From Holacanthus passer (Eukaryota > Chordata > Actinopteri > Pomacanthidae): a stretch of DNA of 64,000 nt. Shown here one piece after another: positions 27,634 through 41,214 of this stretch. A program made the position numbers and the translations under genes. The stretch spans positions 1,054,001 through 1,118,000 of the forward strand of contig JAFREQ010000106.1 of NCBI GenBank assembly GCA_025331565.1, in the 5' to 3' direction. The notes below the pieces were generated by a model. It did no database searches. It saw only the letters and a list, made by a program, of their open reading frames with translations, and had not been told where the DNA came from. Each line of letters opens with the position of its first letter. Within the stretch, counting starts at the first letter, position 1.

Positions 27634-30600
27634 GTCCCTGCAACTTTTTTTTTTCCTCTTTTCATCCTCTCTCGCTTCATCCTCTCTTCCTCTCTCGCCT
27701 TTTTTTTTTTTTTTTTCTTTTTCATCCCTCCCTCGCCGTCCGCAGCTGAGAAATGTTCAAAGCCGAGCACATCTGCGCCTGCTTGACACGGGACCAACCA
27801 ATCACAGCTGATCTAGCCCCGGGGTTGGAGAGGGCAGTCTGTGAAGTTTGAGCACAGTTAACTTTTGATAGGATGTCAGGGTGAATTAAGAGCCCCACAG
27901 AGAGGCTCGCTGGCTGGATGGCTTGTTACATGACTTCACTTTGATAGTTAGTCATGCAGTCAATCCTCATTGTCTCTACAGCTGACATATGATCGGATCG
28001 GATATCTATTGAGAAAATAAGAGGAAAAAATGAGGCAATAATGCCATGGCGTCTTGCTTGTATGTTTCCTATATGATCCACTTTTTTATGTTTTCAATCA
28101 TCCACTAATTGTGCAAGTTTTTCCTGAATCTATTCTCTGTTTCCTCAGACGTGTTAGATTCATGCACAGCCTCTGTGTGCATTAATAAACCCACTAAAGC
28201 CAGCAAGCCTAAAAGGACCTTGACAAGTATTCCTCCAGATGCCATGTCTTGTTAGTAATGGATCATTACATGTATATTACCAGGCTACTCTTATGCAACA
28301 GTGTTGAATTTAACCCTTGTTGCACCGACACGCTGAGCTCACAAAGCTAACAGCTTAATTCCAATAATTGCGTTTTTTCACTTTTGAACTTTTAGCCCGC
28401 TAATGAAGCCTATAGTGGCAACAACTTCCTCCAAATGTGTGCTTTTAAATCCAGTTGACTGAGTGAACGTTACCTGAGATCACCTGCGCCTCGTGAATCA
28501 GATTCCAGAGACCCATTAATTTTAACGCCGCAGGAAAAGCCATAAACGGCAGGTCTATTAATGACTCGAGCATCAGTCAGAGTAACAGACAGGCGGCCTA
28601 CTTATTTCAGTGTTTGACACGGAGACGCCGAAACCATGTGAGGCATGCGAAGTAGAAAACCTGGTTGCTTTACATAATCCTCAATTATCTGAGAGGAGCA
28701 ATGCCCACTCACTTAAACCATTCTTGCACCGAAATTAGTCCAAATTCAGGCTTTTCTGGTTTTTTAAACATGGGTAAACCCACTGAAAATAGGCGTTGAC
28801 AGTCGACGAGTTTGCCTTCCTGTTATTTTCCTGGTGTGTCACGTTTGACGTCACAAATGCGCTGCAAAACCGGGAACAGTAGGAAAAGCAGCATGGAGGC
28901 CAGTGACGACGTTATGGCGGCCATTTTTTAATGTCTTTTAATTCTCTCTCTCAAACTCGACGCAGATTTAATGATGTCACTATTGCACGCTGTTCCTAGA
29001 CTATAAAAACAAATGTCATTGCATCTTGCCAGAAAAGGAGTGAAAATTAGCGAGGATCATGTTTCCATCACTGCCGTTTGGAGCCGGAGGCGATAAATTC
29101 CTGTGATCACTGAAGAGTCATTTGACCTGGGAATGAATGCAGATTGTAGCTTGGAGACAAAAGCCAGATGTTAGTGGGTGTCAGTGTGAGAGGTGTATTA
29201 AAATCAGCTCTAAGTAAACTGTAGATGCTGCAGCATGTTTTTAAAAAAGCATCAGCTTTCTCTCTGAGCAAAACATTCACTTGTTTAATTCTGTTTAATT
29301 CACTTCAACTCAAGGCCTTTTCTCCCAAAACGACTATTGCTGAGTTGCCATTGAGCAGCACGATTAACTCTTTATTGCTCCAATGAAGCTGCTCATTAGC
29401 CAATACAAGGAGATTGTAAATGGCAGCACTGGGTGTGAATAAAGAGAGCAGCATTGATGCAAAAATGAAAACTAAAAGAACCTGCATCTGCTCAACAAAT
29501 CACGTGTCTCCAACTGAGAATGATGTTTATGATTTTTTGATTCCAACTTTTTTTTCCTACAAAATCCAATTTTTACATTTAGCAAAAGAAGTCACACTTC
29601 TCAAATGTAAATCTCTGAACACAAGCAGCTTTAAAGAAACTCTTTAAAAACAATTTGACATTAGCGACATTTTTTATTCAGATTAGGACTTATCTCATTA
29701 AAGTGAAGTAAACAAGATTAAAGTCTGAACAGATATTTGATGCCAGCTTTTGGTGCTTAAGCTCTGCACATATTTCGATCACCACCGAGACATATTGAGA
29801 TTTGATCCCCAGCCTTAATGATGCGAGCTGTTAATGGTCAACTCCTCAGAGAGTCCTCTTAACTTAATCAATCATTAGACTCAAATTAAGACTCCGCGAG
29901 AGACTTTTGTACTAAAGAGCTTTGAAGAGGAATAAAGCAAAAAGACATCATCTCTACACATCTCCTGAATTTAATCTGACTGAGCAGCGAGCTCTTCCTA
30001 CAGGCTCCTGTCCAAAAACATCCCATGCTGCCGGCGATGTGCTTCTCTCGCCGTCTCTCCAGCCTTCAAAGATATTCTAATTAGTACTTTTGTAAGCGTG
30101 TAACAAGGATCTGACTGTGTCTTCTGTCCCTCACTGATGGAGATACTCTTTCCAAGGTCCTCAGGCGAACTCTCCTCACACATTCACACGCTCTTCTCAC
30201 ATTTTTCTAATTTGGAGAGCAGACTCAATTGACACCCCATGTAGATTTGCTCACTTTCCCAGTGCAGAGCTGAGTGAGAATCAGCAATGCATGCAGCGTT
30301 AGGAAGCCTTTTTTTTTTTTTTTTTTGCTTGTTTGTGTGTGCATCTCTGTCTGTGCATGTAAATCACTGTGGATGCATGTGCATGCATGTGTGTGTGTGA
30401 GCTGATTGGAGAGAGAGATGACAGATGGAGGAGGCTGACCAGCTATGTGAAAAAAAATATGTGCCAATCCGCGCATTCATTCTTGAACTGCTTCGTTATT
30501 TTCAGTGTTGCTGATTTGTGATTCAGCTCCAAGCCACTGTTAACATATAAAAAGAGTAACAGCTGCGTGGATGACTGAAATGTCATTTTGCCGAGATCCT

Positions 30601-31384
30601 GCCAGTTTTGGTGCCAGACCTCCTCTTCAAATTCCCAAGAGCGTCTGTTGGCACAGTTGGTTTGGGGATGAATGCACCCACGTCCTTCCTGTCCTGTGCA
30701 CACGACTGTTAACGGGTTGTGATTAGCTTCACCTTTTTGCTAAACGTCCTGGAAGCAGCCGAATGAACAAAGGTCTCGTAGCTGCAGCGCAGAGTTGGTA
30801 CAATCTCATCTGGCCCGGCTTACCCTGGCCTCTATCTCCAGGCTTTGTTTCTGGGTCATACAGTTGATTCTATTCACAAACAATTCATTCTGCTCCACTT
30901 TGAGAGTCAGCCAGAGAGAAAGAGATCACTATAAGCCTGAGCGCCCACACACAGCAAACTTCACTTTTGATTATGGACCCACTACTGGTTTCACTTTGAA
31001 CCGGCTCGGCCTGTGAAACTCAGCCTCTGGAGTTCGCACAAAAAATGTGGCGTTTGGCTTCTTCCTTTGCCCCAGTTTGAAACATGCTTTTCCTTTCAAC
31101 TGGATTTAAGTGCTATGTTAAAAGAAGCTGCTTGGCCAGTCGCTCTTTTGACTTATTGAAACCTCGCAGAGCTAAAATCTTCTCAGTAAAAGACCAAAAT
31201 GTCACAGTTACAGTGATACAAATGATATAGTGAGCAGGAAGTCTGCAGATCCTAAAAATGTTTTAAAATCCAATGGAATCATGTTAGACCCTAAGATATT
31301 AATGACTTAAATTTGAACCAGTGTTTATATTCAATCAGTGATCAGAAATTTGCTTTGTGCTTTGTGTGACTCAGTTTCCCAAAG

Positions 31385-31791
31385 TGTTCCTGAGATGTTT
31401 GACAAAGTGCTGAACCTCTCTCCATCCTCTCTTGTGAAGGACTGAGTCTTTCCAGGATGAACCTTTCATACCCAATCATGATACTATCACCTGTTACCAA
31501 TGAACCTGTTTACCTGTGGAATGATCCAAACAGGTGTTTTTGGATCAGTCCACAACTTTCACAGTCTTTTGTTGCTCCTGTCCCAACTTGTTTGAAACAT
31601 GTTGCTGCCATCAAATTCAGAATAAGCAGATATTTACAAAAACCAATGAAATCGATTAGGTCAAACATTAAATATATTGTCTTTGTGCTGTTTTCAATTG
31701 AGTATATATTTTTAAAAGGACTAGAAAGTTTCACATTCTGTTTTATTTATGTTTTACACAGCATCCAAGTTTTTTTGGAATCTGGGTTGTA
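31385..31791 (-). mobile_element. Tc1-derived MITE, reverse orientation
   Basis: The reverse complement matches the copies at 2790 and 6484. The right terminus is preserved as ttttttggaatctgggttgt. The open frame across it (MNLSYPIM...) recurs in other copies and is not a gene. Confidence 0.8.
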
Positions 31792-31814
31792 AAAAGACGT
31801 GTGCACAGGATCAC

Positions 31815-32150
31815 GATAAAAAAGAGTGAATCTAGCATCTAAATGAAGCTTCGCTGCCTAAATAAAGGTTCAGAAACCTCTTCCATGTGCAGTGATCTTT
31901 GGCTGAGAGCTGAGTCCTGACAGCTGGTTAAGATGCAGTCTTGGAAACAAAGATGTTCAGATCGTCTCTACATAGCAACACTCATCTGGTCCAGAATCTC
32001 AATGTAAGATAAAAGTGATTAAGCACCTCATCCTGATTACGTGCTCCACCTCACACAGACACATACGCAGTGTTCCTGTCGGCTGCTGTTTCTCAAATTC
32101 GACCTGTTGGTAATGGCTCCTTGTTCTAAACCATGTGTGGTGATTAAGAC
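31815..32150. repeat. Duplicated ~270-bp genomic segment, copy B
   Basis: It is homologous to 16345-16655. Relative to copy A it has about 24 extra bases (gacctgttggtaatggctcc and a few more) before ctaaaccatgtgtgg, then runs on into sequence not present at copy A. A MITE lies immediately to its left, as at copy A. Confidence 0.75.
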
Positions 32151-32411
32151 AGAGTTACCTAGGCCTGATCCAGCTCTTTCTTAATCTTCCTCTCAGTAAT
32201 AGGAATGCATGCGGTCGTGCAGCGCTCCATTCATTTCCTCCCCTCATCCTCTCCCCTTGTTTTCCTGAATCTCATTGAGAGAAATAAAAAGGAGAGGGAG
32301 AAAGGAGGCAGACGTCCTCCCTCATCTGTCTCTCTCGCCTCGCTCGCACGGCGCATGTCAGGGAGGAGAAAGGGAAGAATGTAATGGTGCTATTTATAGT
32401 AACTGTTGCCG

Positions 32412-32413
<2 letters not shown>

Positions 32414-32439
<26 letters not shown>
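32414..32439. repeat. Poly(A) run, 26 bases
   Basis: A homopolymer of A lies between a purine-rich block and a C-rich block. No retrogene sequence is visible upstream, so a retrotransposon tail is not supported. Confidence 0.85.
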
Positions 32440-32442
<3 letters not shown>

Positions 32443-33010
32443 TTTCTGTATCTCCTAGCCCCCCGACCGCCCACCCTTCCTCCCTTTAACAGGATAGAGA
32501 GAAGCTGTCTTCCTTCTCTGTGCTCCTCCACCTCCCTCACCCCTCCTCATCATCTTGTCATCCATCTCTTCCTCCATCCCTTATAGTCTGCTTGTACCAT
32601 TGTTTAGATGCTTTTAGCAGACGATGTATAATTCATTTCTCCTCCAGAGTTGTTGCACAGCAGTCGTGAACCAAGCGAGGAAGAGAGATGGGGGGGGGGG
32701 GAGAAGAACGAGCCGGAGGAGGAGAGGAGAGAGGAATAAAGAGGCAGTGAGAGGGAGCGATGCTTCGTGCTGCGCATCTCAAGTCGGCTTTGTTTAAAAC
32801 ATGGCCCTCTCATGTATATTCTGTCTGTGTTTTAAATGGGGCGTCTCAAGACCTCTGTTTCTTATCGGGGATCAAGACAGAGCAGGTCTGCAGCTCTGCC
32901 ACGATGAGGATGTTACTTTATAATGGTGATGCATCTGCCCGTGATTGAACCTGTTAAACACTCTTTCTTTTGATTCTGGAAAACAAACTTTCAGGATGTA
33001 CATTTTTGCA

Positions 33011-34157
33011 CAGTGGTGGAAGAAGTATTCAGATGTTTTACTCAAGCAAAAGTATCAGTACAACACTTCCAAAATCCTGCATTCAAACCTTATTGAAAGT
33101 GCGACTCCATCTGCTTTCTTTTTTGGGGTTTTTTCAAAAGGAAACTCAGCTGTTGGCAAAAAGTGGTGACGTAGGTGACAGCGCTGATGCCCTCCCTCCC
33201 CTCGACTGAGAGGGTTTATATGTGGCAGTGCCATCATGCAGAAACCTACGTCAGGTCAAAATGTGTTTCACCCAAAATTAGCTTTTTAGGATATAAATAC
33301 ATCAGAAACAGTAGTGGGAAGCTACAGAATGGTATAAAAACCTGAAATAAAAACAGGAAATGATGGATCCACCCTTTAAGTAGAAGTGCAAGTATTATGA
33401 GCTAAATGCACTTAATGTGTAAAAGTTAAAGTTGTGCATTGTGTCATTTTGCAGAAAATTTGTCCCTGTGACTGATATATATATTTTACAGTTTCAGCTG
33501 GTCCAGGTAGAGCTAGTCTTCCTGTCACTACTTTACTTTTAGTTTGTAGTTTTTAGGGCTGCAAAGGATCACAAAACTCACAGTGGTTCAGATCATGTTT
33601 TTGAGTCTTGGGTGGGGTCAGTAGGATCAGCAACTGGAGCAGTCTCAGTACTTAATCCAAACCTCCTGCGTGATGTGCGGAGGTCAGATCCTAACACCTG
33701 ACTGATTGATTATTCTAACCCCAACTGTTCCCCAACCAATGACATTGTCGGGCTGCGTGTCTGCAGATGCACTGTACCTGTACGGATCGGGCAGTGACGA
33801 GCTGCTCCAGTGAGTGAGCGGAGCTGTGTGTCAAAGAGAAGATGGCAAACGTTGCAATAAACATCACAGTCTTGTGATCTATTGCCGTGGTGACAAACGT
33901 GGCCAGTTTCCCCAGTTAGACCCCTGAAAGTGCCCAAAGTCGTAGCTGACATCTTTCTTTGGTGGCAACTCATAGATGTCTGAAACGTGACCCAACCGCA
34001 AACTGCTTTTCTGTAAGTGCTCACGAACCAAACTGTTGTATTTTATAAACCTTTGATATGTCAGAGGTTAAATCTTGATCTGAAAAGTAAGAATAGGCTA
34101 TATGAATATAACGGAGTGTAGAAAAGTACAGTCCTTGAGTAAATGTTTCCACCACTA
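33011..34157. repeat. Dispersed repeat with both ends present, interior replaced or diverged
   Basis: The left end cagtggtggaagaagtattc and the right end ccttgagtaaatgtttccac are opposite termini of the tggtggaaagtac family in inverted orientation. Some family sequence lies between (ttttactcaagcaaaagtat; tgcattcaaac), but much of the interior is unfamiliar, so this may be two separate fragments. Confidence 0.4.
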
Positions 34158-36392
34158 CAACGGCATTATCTGTGCGACTCAGAAACATAAATTCCTCCAT
34201 CTCCTATTTGAGTCATCCAGCAGGAACCTGTGCAGGGTTCACTGCTCTCTGACAGCACGTCTGACAAATACTCCTGCGTCCCCAGAATAATCAATGACCG
34301 TGCAGAGAATTGATTTTTAAAATTGAGCCTGAAACATTTTCAATACGCTTCTGAGCGGAGGCTGTGATTTAAGGTCACGGGGGAGGATGTTTCTCACAGA
34401 GGTTTGCTTTGAATAAATGCTGTTTGCGGTGCATTTGTTCACTGGGTCGTATTGAGTTGCTGCTTTTGTTTCGGCGCGGCACGTCCTCGTTGTCGTCGGG
34501 GGGAGGAGGAGGACAGGACCACCTACTGTAGCCTCCACACTCCTGTTATATGGAGTGACAGCACAGATGTTGTTGCTGTTATTGTCTTGTTCCCATCATT
34601 CTGAACTGTGTCAGAGTTGCTGTAATTGCTCAGAGACAGTGGCCTGACATAAGTCCCTAATTGGCTGTTTTCCTGGGCTTGCTGAGCCTGCCAACAAACA
34701 GACTGAAATTTCTGTTTGGCCGATATATGGCTGTCATCTTCCTAATCTCAGCCAGCATCAATTTGTCCGTTCACACATTAATTTATTGGAGCCATTTGCA
34801 CGACTCATTGCCTGTAATAGCATGTGCCTCCAACATGTTTAACGTCACTCAGAGTGTTGTGTTACAGACCGTTAAAGTCTGTCAGCGTCTCTTAATCCGT
34901 GCATGTGTTAATGTGCTTTTCCTGCAAATCTTCGGTTCTGTTCTCAAGTATATTCTCGCTTTTTAGATCATTCAGGAAAAAAACAAAACAAAATGCCTTT
35001 GAAAATTTTTGTCGCTCTGACCTTTAATGTGCAGCTGCAGCAGAGAAGCAGCCTTCAGGTGTGATGAAAAGTCTTTGGCTCCCTCCTCTGCAGAAATGAG
35101 CTGCCGGTGTTTTGAGAACAAGTGGGCAGATTGCACGATGACAAACGGCCTGTTTCGGTGACACCTCACAACTCACTGCGAGCTGTCGCCTCTGCGCCTG
35201 CTTCACCGGCTGATGAGACCAAAATAGTCCCAGAGCCTGACACTTCCTGTGAAAAACAAACTAAAAATAATCACTTCATGGAGAAAATGGCTACAATATT
35301 GGTTTATTAGAAGGAACTGCTGCTGATATGTGACTTTTGTCCTTCATCTCTTGAAAGCTCCAGTCTGTTATACAGCCACTGAAACATAATCACTTGGATG
35401 GGAATTGATTCAGTGGGTTTTAAAGCCTGTCTTTATTCTGAAGTCGTCTGCCTGAGAATTGAACTTGGCTGCCAATTTGTCGTAATAAGTACGAGTTTTT
35501 CTTGGATTTATAGCTGTAAAAATGTCGATCTCTCACCAAGGCTCAGATTATTTTCTTTTTTTACTGCATTTTTTTTTTTTATTCTAACAAAACACAGCAT
35601 CAGTCACTTTGAATGAATGGATGCTTCTTTCTGAAGATGAAACCTGCTGTGCTCAGTCACCAATCTTGAGTTTCAAGGTCGAGGACTCCATTATACAAGT
35701 CAAACATGCACAGAATCTGTGCAAACATGCTGTATTTAATTTGTATTTGTGTGTGCATGTCTGCTGTAAAGTCAGGCTGTGTCCCAGTTGCATGCGGCCT
35801 GCTAACTCTGCATTTTGAATAAATGTGTGTTGACATTGAAAAAGTGCCAAAATACTCAAAGATGACAGCACGCATACTAAATTCACTTGGTTTCTTACTG
35901 TCTCATATTCTTGTCACAACTGTGAAAAATAAACAGTAGACAGGATAATGATAAATGGTAAAATGCAGCTTCATAGTAGCACAAATGGAGAAATGCAATA
36001 AAGTCAAACTGACTTATTAAAATTCTGTTTGAGATCTTCTAACAATAGCCACCAACAGCTAATGGTCATAACAGACAAGTTAAGACTCAGGCAGAAAAAT
36101 ACCTGAGTGTATTGAACTGAGCAAAGGTTTTTTTTGCTCATAAATTCGACCTTCATTTTTTAACAGGAAGAAAGTCAAAGGTTACATTTAAGTTTCCAAA
36201 TTTGAAATTGGCAAAAGTCTCATCTTATCTTAGTCTCTCAGCACGTGACTTGTATCTTTATTATTATTTGCTGGTGTAATTTGATGGTTCAGTACATTGA
36301 GTTCTTGTATATTACCTGCAAGAATATGAACTATATTACAGACTGTGTGGTAATAGCAGGTAGTGTAGAATGGCCACTCACTCACCATGTAT

Positions 36393-36412
36393 CTGCTGCC
36401 ATCTAGTGGACC
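36393..36412 (-). promoter_or_regulatory. CTCF-like motif
   Basis: On the - strand the sequence reads ggtccactagatggcagcag, a close match to the CTCF core (ccactagRKggcRS). It lies 0.7 kb upstream of samd12 exon 2. Single-site occupancy cannot be judged from sequence. Confidence 0.5.
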
Positions 36413-36606
36413 ATGTGCAGTATAACACTCAGTGTGGGAGGACTTGGGGTGATTCAACATGTTCACAGATGGAAATATTATCAGAGGATCTAGTAACATA
36501 AAATTATAAAGCCGCTTTAAAATCTCTTCAGGACACTGTTAAACAGATCATATAGTTCTATTTTTAAAGCCACACATAATGAGAAACACTTAAATTTAAG
36601 CATTTC

Positions 36607-36975
36607 TACAATACGAAAAGTTGGGACGCTGTGTAAAAACATAAGTAAAACAGAATGTGATCATTTGTTAATCCTTTCTGACATATACTCAATTGAAAAC
36701 ATTAGACAAACATTAGACAATATATTTAATGTTTTACTTCATCAACTTCAGTGGTTTTTGTAAAGATCTGCTTATTCTGAATTTGACGGCAACAAAAGAC
36801 TGAAAGTTGTGGACTGATCCAAAAACACCTGTTTGGATCCTTCCACAGGTAAACAGGTTCATTGGTAACAGGTGATAGTATCATGATTGGGTATGAAAGG
36901 TTCATCCTGGAAAGAGGATGAAGAGAGGTTCACCACTTTGTGAACACATGATTGTACAAAGGAATTTTACATCAC
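36607..36975 (+). mobile_element. Tc1-derived MITE just upstream of samd12 exon 2
   Basis: It runs from tacaatacgaaaagttggga to ttgtacaaaggaa, with the family's central landmarks (acacctgtttggatccttcc, gtaacaggtgatagtatcat). The right end is truncated. Its end lies about 100 bases before the exon 2 acceptor. Confidence 0.75.
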
Positions 36976-37074
36976 TACAACCACATGCTAATTTAGTCAT
37001 ACTTTCAGAAAATGTACTCAGTTGTACTTTCTACCATTATCTATTGCTCATCCATCAATTATGTTTCCACACAG

Positions 37075-37283
37075 CTGTTCACTGCAACCTGAGCCAGAAT
37101 GGCATCGACCACCAGATGTGTCCGGAGGACGTGACGTCACAGCTGGAGGAAGAGGAGGAGTCGGTGGACGCCGGGGCCGTGCTGCTGGACGACGACAGCC
37201 CGACCTACCAGGACGTCAGCCCCCCCATGTACCAGCGCCGTTCACCGCCACACCGCTCCGTCTCTGAGTCTGAGTTGACACGG
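37075..37283 (+). CDS. samd12: SAMD12 coding exon 2 (variable linker)
   Basis: The acceptor is ttccacacag and the donor cgg|gtaaga. The 209 nt encode the completion of Ala5 plus 69 residues (VHCNLSQNGIDHQMCPEDVT ... SESELTR, 6-74), leaving in phase 0. The GIDH motif matches the mammalian N-terminus, but the remainder is a low-complexity linker: an acidic run (EEEEES), LLDDD, then Pro/Ser/Arg-rich sequence (SPPMYQRRSPPHRS). It is probably disordered. Conservation with mammals is limited to the first dozen residues, so assignment rests on phase, position and that start. Confidence 0.88.
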
Positions 37284-38683
37284 GTAAGAGCTGGTCCCAG
37301 AGCGTCATGCACTGGATAAATTATAGTTTAATCCAGAATCCACTTTATGCCAGTGCCATTCACACTCATCACAAATATTTCAACATCTTCAGATTTCCAG
37401 TGTCGACTGCTCCACTCTCAGTAACTGTCAATAAAAATCATCACTTTCTTAACGTTGGGAAAATCGCAATTTCAGGGCATCGTGTGTAATTTTATTTTAT
37501 CTTTATTTTATCTTTCAACTTATTCTGACATCAGTTTGTAGAAAAAGTTTGATAATGGAGCTCATTCATTCCAGTATTTTCTACACTTCTAGTAGAGATG
37601 CATGAAGAAATCAGGTCAGAAATTGAATCTACTGGTTAATGTTGCACTCAATGATTCCTGTGCTTTTTCTGTGCCACTAGTTTTTTTTTTTTTCTACACA
37701 TGTAATTATTTTGCAAATTCAGTTCATTCAGATAAAAGAGCATTCAGATGTATTATTACAGATTGAGCAATACAACCGTAAGCAGTAGAAAGGTTAAAAT
37801 TAGTTCCACCTTTACCGACTGCAACATTAAAGTGATGCGTTCACAATAAGGAATCAATCTGCATTATCCAATATATATTGTTGTGAAGTGGATCATTCTG
37901 CATAATGACTACTTTTTCTTTTGATATATTAAGTGCATTTTTCTGCCAAGACTCTCTGTCATTTATTATTTAGCAGAATTGGCCCAAACTTCCCAGTTTG
38001 TCTTCACTTCAAATGTGTTTTAGGGCTGAGATTGAACCAAATCAGTCAGGTTTTTGGCTGTAAAACCAAAACAATCAGCTGAAAGATGCTAAATATCATC
38101 AGGTCAAATTGTCAGTTTGTCTAATACTTTAGTTTAGGAGCAAATTGTTCGACTTTGTGCAAATCTAAATTCTGATTATGATACAGCCATAACTGTTAAA
38201 CTTTGACATATCAGCACCATCATTGTGAGCGTTTTAGCAAGCTGAGGTTATGATTTAGTTCAAACTACACCTGAACAGAGGAGCTAGAATGGCTGTAGAC
38301 ATGTTTCCATAATGGCCTGATTGCACTGTGGCGCTTTCATTGCTTTTAAAACGCATTCTCTTTGCACCGAATTGATTGTATTTGTCAAATTACAGTTCCT
38401 GCACAAAAATGTCCTCGTGCTGTAATTTGACTGCCTGCCACACGCAAAACAAATCAGCCACCCGCGTGAATAAAATAATCCCCTGCGTTGCACACAGCCA
38501 CCTCTTCGGTGCAAACAATGAGTTTAACAGGGAATAAACAAGGAAAGGCACCGTTGTTTCAGGCTGCGTTTCAACTCTTCCTCTCTGTTTCTGATAATAG
38601 ATGAAAGGCTCCATCATCAGCTATGCAGAATAAATTCCTTATTTCCTCTCCAGAAATAGACTGTGGTTGGGATGGTGGGAGGA

Positions 38684-38684
<1 letters not shown>

Positions 38685-38719
<35 letters not shown>
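38685..38719. repeat. (AC)n microsatellite
   Basis: About 17 uninterrupted AC units. A second, shorter AC tract lies at 38893-38918. Confidence 0.95.
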
Positions 38720-38722
<3 letters not shown>

Positions 38723-38886
38723 TCTCATATTCTCTTTTCTCTGGGTGAAATCTGTGGTAATCAGCTGTCAGTCAAAGCAAGTGGAAGCACTTTTGAGTCA
38801 GTCGTAGTCCTCTGTGTAAACCCTGGATGAGCTTTTGAAATGCCAGACAGGCAGCCAGCCCTGGGTTCAATTAGTGCAAACACACA

Positions 38887-38917
<31 letters not shown>

Positions 38918-41214
38918 ATTTTCTACATTGTGCTGTAACTGTAAGATAATATGTGGTGACTCTGCAGGAACAAAAACACACAGGACCTGTAACACACTAT
39001 CTGAGCTGTGTGGGTTTTGTGGACTGCGTCATGTAATTTTATGCCGTCTAAATTGCATTAGAGACCTGGAGGACGTTGTGTATTAGCTGAAATCATTTAC
39101 CTGACTAAGCTTTCAGCCTCAGTGTTGTGTCTCCGGATTGCAGTTAAGAATGCGTTTTTCTCTTCGGGGGAAATCCAATAGGTCAATAAGTGCATAAAGA
39201 CTGTAATTGCATCGAATCTGTTCTATCATGCAACACAGCCACGGGCCTGATAGTATTTATTAACACTTATAGGGTTTGAGCTTAATTAAGAGCTCGGTGG
39301 GAGGTTTGCAGCATATTAAGTTCACAGTTAACAATTAGAGTCAACAGCAGTTAGAAGGTCCACGGCTTCAGTAACGTCATGTGGAAAGGAAAATACGGGC
39401 CGGGTATAAGTTCGACGGATTTAAATCAAAGCCCTAAGATTTGGTTAGAGATCCTAACACACTCCACCTCCTGTGATATTGCGTTACTAGCTATCATATG
39501 TAAGGCTAAGCCCACCCCTCGTCCATTTGATTGGAAGCATTTATGTATGACGATGTGCCCAAGATGAAGTCTGGATGAAATTTTTTTTGGAAATCGTACA
39601 CATTTTTGCATCTGAGATTTTGACAGTAAACCCAATGTAAAAAAGTGAAGCAGTAGTATCTTATACTGTGAACATGTCTAAAGGCTCAAAGACACAAAAT
39701 TACATATATTTATCTTGCTCGCTGAGGTACATATTAAATCATGTTTTGTTGATTTGTGACTGAACTATTTCTTAGTATTGATCCTAGTACAAATACTAGT
39801 ACCTGCATTTGATATCAGTACATATTTTTCCACCAAGCAGAACAAATAAAATACATTTCAAAACTGCTAAAATTTTCAATTAGGAACTGATGAGGTCGCA
39901 ACTTGAGCAACAATTTGAAGATATGTTCTTTGTAATGTGTTGTATGATGACCCTGATACGAGCTTAACGTGTTGCTCAAGTTTGAACCTTTTCAGACTTT
40001 TTCCTTTCTCCATGCACGTTGGAAGTATCTGTAGCAGAAACCTCTACCTGATCAAATATTAAGTAAACAAGATATCGGGCCTTGAAACAAACATTTTAAT
40101 ACCAGATTTCAAGACCAAAAAAGCATCAAGCTTGGACACCCAGCCAAAAGTTTCCTCAACTTCTCATCAGGACTGTTGACTAACATGAAGATACTCTTGT
40201 TTCTCTGTCAGAAAAATGCTGAGGATTGTTTTGTTATAGGAAAATCAGAGACATTAAAGCTCGTGCATAAGCACCTCAGTTATCTCTCAATAAGTGTGTA
40301 GACACAATCAATATAGCACAGCACACACCTGTAGAAAAGCAAACTGCAGGTCATTTCAGTTCATCACATCATCAGTGTTAATTTCTAAGTATTAGATTGA
40401 AGCCGAATCCCGAGCCCGGCTGGATCTGTAATGGAGCCGAGACTCAGCCATAGATTAAACAGGAGGCGTAAAACAGCCATTTAGACTCAGTAACATCCAT
40501 AACAAATCAGCTCATCTCAGCCGTAATCAATATCAAGCCCGAGGTGAATATATCTTGTTTAGCATTAACGCACCCTGCAGAGCTTCGTGGACCCTGCCCA
40601 ATCTGAAGGTCGGCCTCTGTGAAGGGGCCTTGTGTACTTTCTTTGAAGTTGCCGCTGCGTGTTAGCTGGGGTTCTTCATGAAGGCTTATTAATTTATCCA
40701 GCATAGCGTGTTATCCTCTGTCGACTCTCTGGACACACACACACACACACGCACATTTCTACTTCTGTACTTGTGTGGACCCTCATTGACTTCTCCAGCC
40801 CCTTTAACTTTAACCATCACAACTAAATGCTGAGCCCAAACTCTTGACACCAAGTCTGAACCTTCCCTTTGATAAAGTCCAGCGGTCCTCACTTTGCACA
40901 CATGTCCTCGCTTTGCTGGTTAAAAACCTCATACAGGTCCTCATAATGCAGCCAGCGCGAGTGCACACGCACACACTCGCAGACATATCTCGGTTTCATC
41001 CTCATTCCTGTATGTAACAGATTAATTAATACAGGGAATTTTCATCTCCTGCCAGCTCTGGCCGAGAGAAATGGAGCGAGGCAGAGAGAAAGGGAAGCGA
41101 GAGAGAGCATGCCAGAGCTGTTAATTAGCTGTGCAGTGGAGATAGGGCCGACGACACAGGGCTCCGTGTCTCAAACAGCCATTCACTCAGTCAACATGAC
41201 ACTAATGGCAGCCG

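Larger units (their letters stand above)
18730..37074 (+). other. samd12: samd12 intron 1 (18.3 kb)
   Basis: No additional gene is recognised on either strand. Contents noted: degraded dispersed repeat (20780-21372), a perfect palindrome (21473-21538), a ZNF143-like motif (25183-25201), CT microsatellite (27616-27633), a MITE (31385-31791), the second copy of the duplicated segment (31815-32150), a poly(A) run (32414-32439), paired ends of a dispersed repeat (33011 and 34157), a CTCF-like motif (36393-36412) and a MITE (36607-36975) close to exon 2. Unannotated blocks such as 27720-28000 and 29700-29900 look non-repetitive and could be regulatory. Confidence 0.75.

Noticed and set aside
31457..31792. 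Recurring open frame beginning MNLSYPI (also at 2752-2943 and 6429-6761 on the other strand)
   Set aside because: It appears in every MITE copy, covers non-coding internal MITE sequence, and has no transposase motifs. It is a repeat by-product, not a gene.
32389..32439. Poly(A) run as a processed-pseudogene tail
   Set aside because: No gene-like sequence precedes it and no target duplication was seen.
38881..38920. Tandem repeats as a CRISPR-like or satellite array
   Set aside because: They are plain AC dinucleotide microsatellites in vertebrate intronic DNA with no spacers.
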